In this document: piece by piece, positions 34,521 to 47,476 of the stretch
Layout of the letters: each line of letters begins with the position of its first letter
Position numbering within the stretch: the stretch's first letter is position 1
NCBI GenBank assembly: GCA_009760855.2
Contig: WPIO01000266.1
Span: 96,813-160,812 of the forward strand
Direction: 5' to 3'
DNA from: Cristatella mucedo
Taxonomy: Eukaryota > Bryozoa > Phylactolaemata > Cristatellidae
Length of the DNA: 64,000 nucleotides
Translations under genes and position numbers: made by a program
Notes under the pieces: generated by a model
Database searches by the model: none
What the model was told of the DNA's origin: nothing
What the model saw: the letters and a program-made list of their open reading frames with translations, nothing else

Positions 34521-36330
34521 ACGGACGGTCGCAGTTATTGACAAAACCCAAGATCTTATGCTGGATGCAATAATGAAGATATGCAATACTAAATAGCCTA
34601 TAACAAGAGTCTAACGCACGACCTGGGGCGTGAGGTGAGACCACGGTTATCATGGTTTTCCGGTCTTTAGAAATAACGTATTGTGTAAGCTTAACTTCAT
34701 TGCATTTGCAAATCCACCATGTTCAGGGCATGAGATCGTCTTTGTTTCTTTCCTGGAGCAGCTCTGGGTATAACTAGCTGGTTAATAAAGCATTAAGGCC
34801 TACAATACGGCGCGATAGATTGCTCCGGCATTAGCCATCGGCCCATACAAATCGCCGTAACGCTGCAATGTCTCCGAATTGCAGCGACAAAGAGGCTGGT
34901 GCGCTTGCCCAGTGCGAAGGTCGAGTCTAATTAGCACGATTTTGAAGTTCTTCCATCCACAAATGGACAGGTAGGGCCTACAAATCCAGCGACATGGTGG
35001 TGAAACCTGAGTGCTGCTTACGTTGTTTTACTCTGATAGCAGAGTTCGCGAAAGTGCCTAATTGCCCTAAAGCTGCAGGCCGACAGTGCGACGTGAAAGC
35101 CGGCTGTAGGGTTTAGAGCCGCGTTCGCTGCGTCGCTTTCAAGTCGAGCCGCACAGATCGTGCTACCAGATTTGCAGCTGCAAGGTCAGCATAAAAATCG
35201 TACGAGAAGAGTCGAAGCTATTAACGAAAAATACAGGGTTTTGTGAGTGTCCGTGCGGTCAATTCCAGCGACGAAAGACGAGCGCCTCCTGTCAACTCGG
35301 AATACGGAGTCTGGAACAAGGCGATGGTCGCAAGGAAATCTTAGCTAATACAAACGGTTCCAATTCACAAAACAGGATATCCTAACTTTTGCCTGAACCT
35401 GAGGACGCAGAAACACGCGATAATAATAACTGTGTGTTTGTTAGTGCTAATTGTGCAGTCTGGAGTGAAATCGACAAGTTTGATCTTGCACGGCAGCACG
35501 CCCGTCCACGCTGCTGCCATCGGCTGTAAGACGCCTTTTAACCATTTCATCTTGCACTTATAATCTTACGGTGTTTTTTACTGCATAATCACGTGGTAAC
35601 TTTATATTGAATAATAATAAAGACATTATAAAGACATCTAACAGTACATATATAATATAATATTAATGTAATTTATTATAATTCACTTCTATTAATTTGA
35701 TTCCTGCAGAATAGATCATATTTTTTTCGATATTTCTGGGGAAACACGTTGCAATACACGTGCGTCCTGTCGCTTTGTAGTTAGCAATAGTTGTATGGTC
35801 GGTCTCACTGCATCAGCTGAGTTTTGTACTTGTCTTCTGTATACCTGCCTAGGTGATATTTTACGAGTTTGACGAGGCGGCAATAGTAGACGCTATTGTA
35901 CTGGTCGCTGCGTCGAAATCACTCCTGCTCTAGTAGCAAGGCTTTGGCAGCATGGCGCCAGTGTAGCTTGATTTTAGGGCGCACTATAACTGCTCGGCGG
36001 AAAAGAACCTTTGTCTATGAGCAGTGCGCTGATGGGATAGTTGCGGTTGTGATAGGATCGTGAGCACGGTTTATCGCGAGAAAGTGTGGATGCTAGGCGA
36101 GATCAGGGAGCGTATCCCTAGGGTGGCAGCATCCACCCTGGAATCCTGACCCTCAATTCCATGAAGCGCCTCAATGTCCACATGCGAGGAGGCCACTATT
36201 GACCAAGTCGTTAAGTTCGTTTCTTAATCAAAGAAGACACATAGCAATCTAGAACCCATTTCCGTTCTCCTGCTTCTTCGATGCCTGGATCTGCTATTAT
36301 CATTCATAACTACCATCATAAATATGCCAT
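34520..36330. other. Unassigned sequence holding an inverted repeat-C copy
   Basis: Apart from repeat C at 35,280-35,570, I see only an AT-rich patch at 35,600-35,720 and no gene. Confidence 0.4.
35280..35570 (-). repeat. Repeat family C, copy 2, inverted
   Basis: Minus-strand counterpart of 34,205-34,520, with the same order of blocks. The two form an inverted pair about 760 bp apart. Confidence 0.65.
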
Positions 36331-37885
36331 TAGCCTGGGGTCATGCACCAGCACCTTTCAAAGAGGGTTGTGGTCAGGCCACTATTTAAGAAAACAACAC
36401 TAGACCGAGACAAATTGAGCAACTTTTGCCAAGTCTCCCTTCAACCGTTCCAATCCAAGACACTGGAACGAGTCGTGGCAGACCAGCTGAGCTCATGTAT
36501 TGAAACTTCAAATCTTTTATCTGTAAGTTGTTTTCTGGCCTTTAGATCTCATCCGCCACGTAGTCAGCATTTCTTCGCATGTACCTTCTTAGAAGGGCCG
36601 CCTTAGGTAGAGTCTCACTGCTTGTTTTGCTCGATGTGTTTTGCTCTTTTTGATACTATAGATCACCAAGTCCTTCTTGAGAGCATGTCTTCACGCCTGG
36701 GATTCAACAGTACTGCACTGTAATGGTTGAGGATCTATATCAGTTAAAAATTCCAGAGTATTGATGTGGGTGGACAAAGATCATTCGAGTAGCGAAGTAT
36801 GGGGTACCTCAGGGCTCAGTGCCCGGTACGGTTTTGTAGAGTTTCTACTCTCCCTCTGGCCGAGCTGATGGCCAGGCACAATCTAGGCTTTCACTTCTAT
36901 GCAGATGACACTCAATTGTACCTTGGCTTTCGTCCCTCCCAGCCCTCTAGTACGTCGAATCCTCTCAACTGCCTTTTTTCAGGTATTGATGACATCCGCA
37001 CATGGATGGCAGCAAACATTTTAAATTGAATGATGATAACACCAACTTACTAGTCATAGACAGACCAAGTGGAATTCAGAAATTAGGAAACCAAACGCTC
37101 AAAATTGGCTCTGCAATCGATCAGATATTGAATCTCGGCCAAATCTGTGTGCCCTGTTCCAAAGTGACCTTTCATTAGACGACCACCTCAGCTACACAGT
37201 CAAGTCTGCCAACCTTTAGCTGTATCACATTGCAAAAGTTCGGGCTTGTTTAGATAGGGATACAGCATTTAAATTGGTCCATGCATTTGCGACATCCCGT
37301 CTTTCCGTCGTTGTTTTCTGTAACTCACTGCTTGCTAAGCTATCGGCGCATGCAATCGGGCGCTTACAGCAGGTGCAAAACTCGGCAGCTAGGCTTGTCT
37401 GCCGGTACCCTCGCAGTTGCCACGTCGTACCACTTTTAGCTGACTGGCACTGGCATCCATCCAATCAGGCATCGAATTGCCTTTAAGGTTTTGTCACTCA
37501 CTTATAAGTCTCTTTATTCTCTGGCTCCAACCTACGCATCATAACTACTGCCCCACATAGGCATCCCACCGCCCACTTTTCCTAATTAAATCCTTTAGCT
37601 TTACCTATTACAAGCCTCAAATACGTTCGAGACCCTGCTTGTAGTTCGTATGCTTTCAAACTGTGGAACTCACCCCGACTGACGAAGAGACATCCGTTAA
37701 ATTGACGACATTTAAAGAGAATCTGAAATTTCACCTCTTCATCACAGTACTAAGTAGATCCATATGATACGACGTTTGTGTGCATACTCATGCTGATACC
37801 ATGCATACTGCCGCTAACCTTATTTACATGCTAACTCTGTGCATGTCACCTCTAACCAGTTTTTTATTTGTTATTTGTTTCGCTT
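36330..37885 (+). repeat. LINE-B copy with degenerate RT
   Basis: Broken RT coding: RVVVRPLFKKTTLDRDKLSN and LERVVADQLSS near 36,370-36,500, AFDTIDH-like near 36,650, YADDTQLYLGF at about 36,897-36,930, AANILN near 37,010, and C-terminal blocks to 37,740, followed by the 3' untranslated region to about 37,885 without a clear tail. Confidence 0.8.
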
Positions 37886-38236
37886 GTTAATTAATTCAAA
37901 TAACACTTTGAATACATCAAAGGTGGGCTAGGCCACATCATACGTGGGCCAAGCCATATCAAAGGGGGGCAAAAAAACATCCAAGGCGGAACCGTGTGCA
38001 AAAACCTACCATTAGCCTGCCGCAGGACTACGTATAATTATGTGTGATAATCACATAGTTATTTACTGTAGTGAATATTGTAATTTATGACCTGGCTACT
38101 GTATAAGTTGTAGTTTTAAATTCTTCCCATCATCGGCTACTTGGTACCGCACATAACAACGAATCAGGCTCACTGACGTTTATTCAAGCGATACCGAAGC
38201 GGGCCAGTACACCAGCGCCCCTTTGGCGTCGTCAAC
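37886..38236. other. Unassigned sequence
   Basis: Contains three imperfect repeats of a 'catcaaaggtgggc(t)aagcc'-like unit at about 37,916-37,985. No gene. Confidence 0.4.
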
Positions 38237-38485
38237 GAATATAATTCATTTGCATAGCGCCCCAAGAGAACTTATCTCTATTCAGGCGCTTCTCATATGC
38301 CTCAGGGCTCGAGCCCACGACCTGAGCCAGACTTTAGTCAGGGATAGCACCTTAAACGCTGGACCAAACCAGCTCGGCGTAACTCGCCAGGCCTTGGCCG
38401 TCCGTTAATAATAATAATAATGATCTTGATAAAGCGCCCTCAGAGAACTTTATCTCTTTCTAGGCGCTTTACATTTGCTGAAAAC
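38237..38485 (-). repeat. SINE1 followed by a LINE-B tail
   Basis: 38,237-38,385 is SINE1 on the minus strand. 38,408-38,485 is a minus-strand LINE-B tail with (ATT)n. The pair ends where the inverted-duplication arm begins. Confidence 0.75.
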
Positions 38486-40640
38486 TGGGATTTTCTTCTC
38501 TTTATGCTGCCGTACAAATCTTTTGTAAATATTATTAGCTAGTAAAAGGTCACCTAAATGCAGCACCATTCCCAAGTTGCATGCAGAAACTTCACGAGCT
38601 ATGCTGGTTGAGCGTATTTTAAGGAGATGTCAAACGCTGTTTCAAAGAAACCATACAGATATTTTGAGTTTCACGAAAATCGTGGCACAATACTCGCGTG
38701 GCTCTTTTACGTGCTGGATTGTTGTAGATTTTACACAGACTACACAGAAATTAAAACACTTGGAGCCGGAGGCTTCGGACACGTCTTCAAAGTTAAGCAC
38801 AGAATGAACGGTTTGCTTTTTGCTCTAAAGGAAATCATCATTGATCAAGAGTAAGAGCTCATAAGAGCTTAGTTGATAGATATTGCCAGTGCCGATGCCG
38901 GTGTGAAATTTTCTTTTGATCCACTGGTTTTGCTCCTTTATACAGGTCCCGAGAGAAAGCCATTAAGGAGGTAACAATTCTCGTCAACTTGTCCCATGAT
39001 AACATTGTCCGGTACTCCGACAGTTTCATTACGGCTTTTCATTGCCAAAAAAGGCGATGGCAGCAGCATCCAGTCGTTGGTACCTACTTGGTAACGGTAT
39101 TTTGTTTTATCCGCTTCTTGAATTGCCTAGGTTGCTTGCTGTGTTCGTGGGCCACGTGGTCGAGATCTTGCAGTGCTAGTAATCCTTCCGGTCTCGTCGA
39201 TCAGATCTGCCCAGTCCACAGATGATGGCTTTGATGAACTTGAATGACTTGATGAAATCGAACTTATGCTTTCGCCTCGATCGGCCGGCCGTTTGTCGTC
39301 TTATGGCACTCTCTCGATTCAGGAGAACAACGAAGACTGCATCCCGGCTGCCGACATTTACTTGCTGGGCCTAACCTCACTCGAGCTGATTGTGAATCCA
39401 AAGACTGATCACGAGCGGAACGAATTGCTCGTGAAGGCGCACCGAGGCCAGCTGCCGAAACTTGATAAGTGCGAGGTGCGTGCCTAAGCCCAAAAAACAA
39501 GACTCGGCAGCTTCACGCCGATCTTTCTGCAGCTCCTTGTTGGGGCCGGCGAAGCAAACTCACTCGCTCGTCCGCCAGCCAGCCGGTTTTGCCGTAGTCG
39601 CCCCACTAGTGAAATGCCACGCATAATAATAATAATAATAATAATGATAATAATAATACATCCGTATATTACCATTGGAGAACTGAATCTATTTCTAGGC
39701 AGTTCGCAGATGCTGTAGCGAAAGCATCACCGAATGAAGGTTGGTGACATCTGCAAGAAGCAGGCATAGTGAAATCAAGTACATGCACAAGAAGAAGGAA
39801 TCGCAAAGACCCTGATGTAATAAAAAGTTGCGTCGTACGACTCTTTTTAAACGTCGTCAGGTCAGGGGGCAATTTGACACGTGCTTCGGAAGGGAATTCC
39901 AGGCCTTGGGACCAGAAAAAATACAGGTATCGTCTCCAGCTGTTTTAAGGTTTGTAAGAGGTTTGGCTAAACGATTCGAGTCAGAACAGCCGGTTGTACG
40001 ATTCTTTGGATGGTGAGGGAGTAATATTGGCAGGTAGGCTGAAGCCAGAGAAGGAAGAGACCTTTAAGTAAGTGACAGAACCTTAAAGTCGCTGAGCTGC
40101 TTGACTGGTAACCAATGCGGGTCCACGAGAAGTGGCGTGATGTTGTAATTTTGACGTCAACGACAGACAAGCCTAGGTGCAGAGTTTTGCACCATCGGTA
40201 AGCGCCCGATTGCATGCTCCGGGGGCCGGCAAGCAGTGAGTTTCAGAAGTCAAGACGGGAGGTCACTAAAGCATGGACCAATTTAGACACAGTATCCCTC
40301 ACCGAATGAGCTCAAATTTTGGCAATGCTCTGTAGCTGCAGGTATTTGGACTTGACTGGGGAGCTGATGTTGTCGTCTAATAAAAGGTCGTAAGATATCT
40401 AGATTATGTGCTGAGTTTACAGGAGAGAAGTTTGCTGAGCCAATTTTGATCGTCTGGTTTTCCAATTTCTGAATCACACGTGGCTTGGCCATGACTGATA
40501 ATTTGGTTTTTAAAATCATTCAATTTAAGAACGTTTGGTACAAGCCCTGTGCAGATCTTATCAATACATGCAGCAAGGTAGTTGAGAGAATTCGTCGTGC
40601 CGGAGAAGGTAAAGAGTAAAGTGTAGTCCTTAGTGTCATC
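38485..40640 (+). repeat. Inverted duplication, arm 1
   Basis: Matches the reverse complement of 46,310-49,305, from the 'ctgccgta..aaatattattagctagtaaaaggtcacctaaatg' block to the LINE-B segment with 'acgaattctctc'. Arm 1 is shorter because it lacks about 0.87 kb of kinase sequence. Confidence 0.85.
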
Positions 40641-41310
40641 TGCATGGAAGTGAAAGCCTAGATTATGCTTGGCTATTTCATCGGCATAAGGAAGAGTATA
40701 GCCTACGCCAAGAAGTGGGTGTAGAACAGAGCCCTGTCGTAACCCGTCCAAAGGGGCTCCATGGAATATCTTCGCCCGTTCACGTCAATACCCTGGATTC
40801 TAGCACTGATTTAGGTAGTTCCCGAGCCATTGCAGTGCAGTGCTAGTGATACCCAGGCGAGATGGGAGACACGCAAGAAGGACTGTGGGACTAATTGTAT
40901 CAAATTTCGCTGAAAGATCAAGTAGAGCAAGTATTGCGATTTTCCCAAAGTCTTCATTCCTGAGAACGTCGCTATACACCGGAGGCGATGCTGAATCTGT
41001 GTTGTGATAGGCTCTAATCCCAGACTCGAACTTACTAGCTAGGTTTCAGGTCACTTGAGTTCAGAGATAAGAGTTCGGTGGATCTGCCACAACTCATTCT
41101 AGTTTCTTTGATTGGAACTGGATAAGGGAGCCAAGACAGAAACTGCACAAGTCCTATTCGTCTTGCGTTTCGTTCATAGTTAGTGGCTTAACAACAACCC
41201 TTTGAATGGTGCAGGATCATGACCTTGGGCTAAGGACACATTCATTATACTAGTTATGCATGGGAGCTGCAGATATAAGCATCTTAAAAGTAGGTCAGTA
41301 GGAATAGGAC
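39620..41310 (-). repeat. LINE-B copy in the copy 2 intron
   Basis: Minus-strand LINE-B from an (ATT)n-rich tail at 39,624-39,660 through C-terminal coding (FKKSRTTQLFITS, WLQPTCQYYSLTIQ) and the RT region (FHADDTKDYTLLF at about 40,640, GLRQGSVLHPLL at about 40,730) to about 41,310, with frameshifts. The same insertion, inverted, is in arm 2 at 46,330-47,330, so it predates the inverted duplication. Confidence 0.8.
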
Positions 41311-41316
41311 GTAGAG

Positions 41317-41480
41317 GAGCCGTGATGGCACTCTAAGTAAGGCGGTTCCCCTTTGCAGCCTGGATCTTGGAAGTCGCTGGTTCAACTCCTGCAGTGGGCG
41401 ATCCTTTATTGCAGCTTTAGGCAGTGGGGAAAGCATTACAGGCTCTTCTGGAGCCGTTCATCAGTGGCAGCTACAGTAGT
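41317..41480 (+). repeat. SINE2 copy
   Basis: tRNA-like head 'gtgatggcactctaagtaaggcggtt' and B box GGTTCAACTCC, then the 'cagtgggcgat' and 'aggctcttctgga' blocks shared with other SINE2 copies. Confidence 0.65.
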
Positions 41481-42415
41481 GACTCAGCGTGATGTGTGAA
41501 AGCGTTTCGCCTACTCGTCTCTTTTTCATCGACCGGTCGACAAATAGGCCGAAACGTATGAGTTACCTGGTTAGGCGACGTGATAACTCGACAAGCTGAA
41601 ATCAAACAGTGCATCGCGTAGCTGCATCAAGAACCCGTCTTTAGGTGGTCAGCTGTGCATGCACCCAGCCGGTGCAAGGTACGGGTGAAGCTAACTGCAC
41701 ACGTCTTCAGCATTGGCTGCATTACCTTGCTTCAGCTTTGGCTTTCTGAGTCCTATCTGCTAATAGATTTGACATGCAAGATAAAAATTTCAAAAGCTTC
41801 CGGTTGAATTAAGCACCCTGCTATCGTAGCTTACTACGTCGCTAAAATGTCATGGATTTAGCCTTTCAGTGTGAAAATGCAGTCTACCAGCAAAACCCAG
41901 AAACGAGAAAATGAATGAAACCAAGTGTCACTTTTAGTCGCCGAAATAAGCATTGTTAATATGCTCATTTCCAGTGGGAAGGTGCTATCTCTAGGTGGTA
42001 ACCTCTCTCTTTTCACAAACAACTCTTTACGGTACACAAGGTCATCCGCTGATTAGCAGAAAATGGCCTTACCGGGCACTACTGTGGAGGTAGCGTTACT
42101 AGAGAGTGGCATGTGATCACATTTTGAGAGAAACCCATTAACATAGAGCTAAAGCTTCTAGGCAGCGATTTCGTGCACGGCTTGATTATCTTCTATTCAC
42201 TAAGACGAGATCGTTTGGTCCAGTGGCCAAGGTGCTCGCCCAACCATCATCCGGCCGAGGTAGTGGGCTAATGCTCCGTGACAGACGAAGACGTGCCCGA
42301 ATAGAGAGTAAGTTCTCCAGCAATTCAATAAAAATGAATAATGTAGGTAAATATAATATGATCTCAGATTACACGTTCTCTTCTCTATCTCTCTGTCTCT
42401 CTGTCTCTGTCTCTG

Positions 42416-42491
<76 letters not shown>

Positions 42492-42830
42492 ACTCTCATT
42501 TAAGAAGCTCCTATTGGGCTGAGCAGTGACTGTTGCAATACTATAGGTAGGCGACGTCTCAGCATAACCTACGTTCGATTGACCATGATGCAGCAATGGC
42601 TACTGCAGCATAATAATAAAGTGATGCATCGTTTCTGTAGTATCCCTTAGCTAGTGACATTTCAACTTTCTAGAATAGTGTGCCTTATCCTAGCTCCCGA
42701 TCCACCGTTTTCAGTGTTCGCTTTGGTAGGCCTATGGTGGGTGCTTTATTATAGCGCCTCACGTTTGACTTGCATTTCACTAAGTAGCTACGCAACTAAG
42801 CAATTTGACGAAACCAAATGACTAAGTGTC
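41481..42830. other. Intron sequence of copy 2 with a (CT)n array
   Basis: 41,521-41,631 matches 21,404-21,505 (minus) in the same intron of copy 1. A CT-rich array at 42,374-42,490 becomes pure (CT)n at its end. The rest is unassigned. Confidence 0.5.
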
Positions 42831-43620
42831 TTATTCTAAAGTGATCTTTCATTAGGCGAACATATCAGCTTCAGTCAAGTCTGCCTACTGTCAGCTACAT
42901 AATATCGCTTCGATTCGGGTTCACTTAGACAGGGATATTACGTCTAAATTAGTCCCGTGCATTTGCGATGTCCATTCTTGATCTCTTTTACTCACGGTTT
43001 TCTGGCATCCGGAATCTTATTGTTGATGCAAAAAAGGCAGCTAGCCTTGTTTATCGTGAGGTTGAGTTGCAATATCACTTTTCGCCTACCAACACTGGCT
43101 CGTAAGTAAGTAGCCGCAAGGATTTGGTCACTAACTTGTAGGTCCCTTCATTATTTGGCTCCAGCCTACCTATCAGATCTGCTCCCACACCAGGCTGAGC
43201 GTCGTACCACCCACTTTTCTGACTCAAAGCGCTTACGTATACGTCGTATGAAGCTCAAACCATTTGGAGACCGCCCCTTAAGTTCCTATTCCTACATACT
43301 GGTAACCCCGACTGATGTCACATCATCAACTGACCCGAGGATATTAAAAAAAAATGCAATCATGCACTAATTTATAGCGACATTTAGTGGGTCCTTGTGA
43401 TTCATTATTTTTGTGCATTTGTGTGCTGACACGGCGAGTGCTGCGACTAACTGTATCTAAAAGAACACCCTGTGAATGTCGCATCCAACAATTTTATATT
43501 TGATGATATTGCAATTGTTACCAGTGGTCATTTGGTCATGCCTCCTTTACTACATCTGTAAAGTGCCTAGCAACAGATTGAGCTCTCTCCTGGTGCTATG
43601 TGAAGCTATGATTGCAGTTA
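42830..43620 (+). repeat. LINE-B C-terminal fragment
   Basis: Broken frames with APAYLSDLLPHQAERRTTHF near 43,160 and the usual 3' untranslated block, ending in a degenerate ATT tail near 43,620-43,640. Confidence 0.75.
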
Positions 43621-43961
43621 TTGCTATTATTTACTAAATTTATAGTTAGTCGTTTTTAAATGCATGCCTTTAAAATTTATATTTTATGAAATGTGTTCGT
43701 TGTTATTAATAACTTTTTTATTCGCATTACTACAATGGATGTTCCACATTTATTGGTTACTTGTGGTACCGTACCTAGTCCCAGGCTTAAATATGATTGG
43801 CCTTGGCCGTTATAGGCGACACTTCTTTTGAACGATACTCGTGGGATGCTTCACCCTGAAGAACGATTTCGCACCAAAGTGGCGAAAGTGAAGGAACATA
43901 TCGAAAGTTTCCACAAGTTAAGGCGGGAGGCACCGTAGAGAAATATCGTCCTCAGATCCAC

Positions 43962-43967
43962 AATAAA
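43962..43967 (+). terminator. Poly(A) signal of kinase copy 2
   Basis: AATAAA, 24 bases past the exon G stop, equivalent to the signal after copy 1. Confidence 0.6.
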
Positions 43968-44844
43968 AGTCCATTGATGCATCACAGCGATCTATATTTG
44001 TCCTCTGTACTCATCGAACAGAGAAAAGCTACCAACCCAACTTGCTGCCGTTGCTTACGTTTATGTTGACTTGTTACTGTTGCTAAAGTAAATACTTTAA
44101 ATGCTTATGTTGTCTGTTTAACATAACGTGCTACTTGCACGGCTGTGCTTGATCGGTTTTACTCATCGCCTCCTTCGTCTCCATAAATACAACAAGATGA
44201 AGCTGGTAATAAAGTGATCGCTGATGAAAATTACTACGATGCTCTAAAACGACTAAATCAGCTGCTAGCTTTCACACGTGCTGCTCAAGATACTTGCTAA
44301 TTGGTCAGAGATAGCTATCACAATTTCTGCACGCTCATGTGTGGAAAGGACGATTCTCGCAACAGAGGAAAAGCGAAATGAGAAATATCATTCTTTCAGT
44401 CGGTAGAGCTCCGTGCCTCTAGGTCTTAGGGCGCTATACAAATAATTATATTTTTTAGCCGGCCTGAGTAAGCTGTTGGCTCTATGCGATCCAGATCGCG
44501 GCCGGGCATGGACCCCGGACCAGGTTCCCAGACGCTTGCCACGAAGTACAATAGCCACAGATTCTGGAATTGAGCTTATCTCCTATGCCGAAAAGCTTTC
44601 GTCTGCGAAGTGGAGTCCAATCATTCAGTGTATACAAATCACTTTACTAAGAAAAAGATCTCATGCTAATTTGATTCCTATTTATCTAACTGTCATAATT
44701 GAGCCAGCAGAATCACTTTGGCCAGCGTTGGCCCAATGAAAAACGCTAATATCTCAAAAGCTTCATCGACGTGTTTATTTTAATTCAATAACAAGTTAGG
44801 GCGTGTGATAATGTATTTATAAACACTGGTAATACAATTCCAAG
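43968..44844. other. 3' flank of kinase copy 2
   Basis: 44,235-44,335 matches the flank of copy 1. The rest is unassigned. Confidence 0.4.
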
Positions 44845-45640
44845 CGTAAGACAAACTGCTGAAAAGGCGCCGTGCGGCTGACAGTAGCAGTGAGCTCGGG
44901 CCTTTCACTCTGCGGCACCGCCAAACTTATCGATTTTACTCTGTCTATGCTGGATACATTATTACCACGGGCTATCAGTAAAGAACGCGACATGACGAAG
45001 CTTAGTCGAAAGCAGGTATCAAAAAATACATTTCCTAGCCCTGCCAACTTCCCTGGGCACTCCAGGTCTCTGAATATAAACAGCCTCGGCGGTTACCGTC
45101 ACTCGATTGCAGGCACGCCTAATGTTAACTTTTTTCCATAATCTGTGGTTCCAACACTCATAAATCCATTTGCCAAGACAATATTGTCAATTTCCGCTGT
45201 ACACTAGGCCATAAAATCGCCGCAACATCGTCGGCACGGCCATCGGGCCATAAACTGCCAGCAGCAGGAATAGCAAAGCCACAGTATAACATACATTGTC
45301 GGAGCACGGCTACAACATTGGCCACAACACTAAGAAAAACGTAGCTGGGCCGTTGGCGTTTAAATGCAAACAGCCCAGCCCCCAGCCAAATTTCCCCACG
45401 ATCTACAAATCGCCCGTCAGCAGGCCCAAAACCTGGAACAAGAAACACAACGAGCGTATGACAGATTACACAGTATCTACAAAACATCCACAATTACATG
45501 CTCAAGTTCATGCAAAATTTAAGATACGCACTTTTCGTGAACTGAAACCGCACCTGTTATTACAGACTTCCGTCCGACCATCGAATCGTTCCTGGCTCCG
45601 TCTCTCGATCTGGCAGACAAGTGGTCATCGTAGCTCGAAT
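44845..45640 (+). repeat. Repeat family C, copy 3, split by an insertion
   Basis: 44,845-44,990 matches the first half of repeat C and 45,480-45,640 the second half. About 490 unassigned bases lie between, probably an insertion. Confidence 0.5.
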
Positions 45641-46309
45641 GGTATCGTCCTCATAGAAGGTCGTTTCGCTTGGTATTTCTCGTCAATACCTAACACGATG
45701 CGTCCGAGGCGATGCGTTGGAATATATGTGAGTTGTGCTGCTTTGCGGTTTTCAGAGCGATAGTTGTACAGTTGGTATGGCTGCGGCCGCACTTCTCTTC
45801 GCTGTACTTTTCACAGGTTCTGGTTTTTGCACTTAACAAGGTAGCAGCAGTCGGTCCCACCGTACGTCCCACTGGGCCGATACTATGCGTTCTCTAATAG
45901 AGAGGCATTTCTCGAAACTCGCCGCCCGTTCACGTGACCGCTGATTTTTGAACAGGCTTCCGGTGAAAAATAGTTCATGCAAAATAGTTCATACAAACTA
46001 GCTCGTAATCGGGGGGGGGGGTAGGGCATTCCGCTCCTTTAATTTCCATTGCCCTTCTTTAATGTCCGGACTGTCGGAAATTTGCTTGCTCACGACCCGT
46101 AGTGCCCGCGACGCGGCTAATTGAGTTTGCAGCCTCCAGATGTCGTCTGGGTTGCTAGGTTTCAGCCGAGAGCCGGCGTACCGCACTGGAATCGAGTCAT
46201 TCTTATCGCACCGGCTGTATCGTCATGCCGCCTTCTGGTCCTAGCCGCGTCAACAGAGCGACCGAAACTCCTTCGCGTGTCATCCGCATTTCAATATCAA
46301 CAGTCGGTC
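45641..46309. other. Spacer of the inverted duplication, unassigned
   Basis: No gene recognised. A run of 10 G stands near 46,011-46,020. Confidence 0.4.
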
Positions 46310-46329
46310 CCTTTACTCTTATCCCTTTA

Positions 46330-47330
46330 CTCTTTTCCTTCTCCGGCACGACGAATTCTCTCTACTACCTTGCTGCATGTATTGATAAGATCTGCACAGG
46401 GCTTGTACCAAACGTTCTTAAATTAAATGATGATAAAACCAAATTATCAGTCATTGCCAAACCACTTATAATTCAGAAATTGAAAAACCAGTCGATCAAA
46501 ATTGGCTCAGCAAACTTCTCTCCTGTAAACTCAGCACATAATCTAGATGTCTAATGACCTTTCATTAGACGACAACATCAGCTCTCCAGTCAAATCTAAA
46601 TACCTGCAGCTATAGAGAATTGCCAAAGTTTGAGCTCATTTGGTGAGGGATACTGTGTCTAAATTGGTCCATGCTTTAGTGACCTCCCTTCTTGATTTCT
46701 GAAACTCACTGCTTGCCAGCCCCCCGGAGCATGCAATCGCTCGCTTACCGACGTTGCAAAACTCTGCAGCTCGGCTTGTCTATCGTTGACGTCGAAATTG
46801 CAACATCACACCACTTCTCGTGGACCTGCATTGGCTCCCAGTCAAGCAGCTCAGCGACGTTAGGGTTCTGTCACTTACTTAAAGGCCTCTTCCTTCTCTG
46901 GCTTAAGCCTCTCTGCCAATATTACTTCCCTGCGTGTCGAAGAATCGTACAACCAGCTGTTCTGACTCGAATCGTTTAGCCAAACCTCGTACAAACCTCA
47001 AAACAGTTGGAGACCGTACCTTTATTTTGTCTGCTCCCAAAGCCTGGAATTCACTACCAATGCACACTTCAAATCGCCCCCTGACCTGACGACGTTGAAG
47101 AAGAGTCTTACGATGCACCTTTTTATTACATCATTTAGTGGGTCTTTGCGATTCCTTCTTCTTGTGCATGTACTTGATTTCACTATGCCTGCTTCTTGCA
47201 GATGTCACCAACCTTCATTCGGTGATGCTTTCGCTACAGCATCTGCGAACTGCCTAGAAATAGATTCAGTTCTCCAATGGTAATATACGGATGTATTATT
47301 ATTATCATTATTATTATTATGCGTGGCATT
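46330..47330 (+). repeat. LINE-B copy in arm 2
   Basis: Plus-strand partner of the LINE-B at 39,620-40,620: KLNDDKTKLSVIAKPLIIQ at about 46,430, C-terminal blocks to 47,150, then the tail with (ATT)n at about 47,294-47,320. Confidence 0.85.
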
Positions 47331-47476
47331 TCACTAGTGGGGCTACTACGGCAAGACCGGCTGGGTGGCGGAGGTGCGAGTGAGTTTGCTTCGCCGGCCC
47401 CAACAAGAAGCTGCAGAAAGATCGATGTGAAGCTCCTGAGTCTTGTTTGTTGGGCTAGTTTGAGTTTGGCACGCAC

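Larger units (their letters stand above)
38627..43938 (+). pseudogene. eIF2alpha-kinase-like gene, copy 2 (catalytic exons deleted)
   Basis: Exons: A about 38,627-38,850 (FYTDYTEIKTLGAGGFGHVF, LFALKEII); B 38,946-39,090 (AIKEVTILVNLSHDNIVRY), two bases shorter than in copy 3, which shifts the frame within the exon; C only from 39,205 to about 39,245; E 39,323-39,475 (YLLGLTSLELIVNPKTDHER); G 43,816-43,938 (GMLHPEERFRTKVAKV, tail, TAG). The sequence jumps from the start of exon C to the intron just before exon E near 39,250-39,268, removing the exon with HRD and the exon with DFG. A kinase cannot be made. The long E-G intron holds a LINE-B, a SINE2, a (CT)n array and a second LINE-B. AATAAA follows at 43,962. 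Confidence 0.82.

Noticed and set aside
34222-34596. A 124-codon frame beginning MCKMNCKK
   Set aside because: It lies in repeat C, and other copies do not keep the frame.
42200-42499. Arg/Glu-rich and Ser/Leu-rich frames
   Set aside because: They are translations of the (CT)n array.
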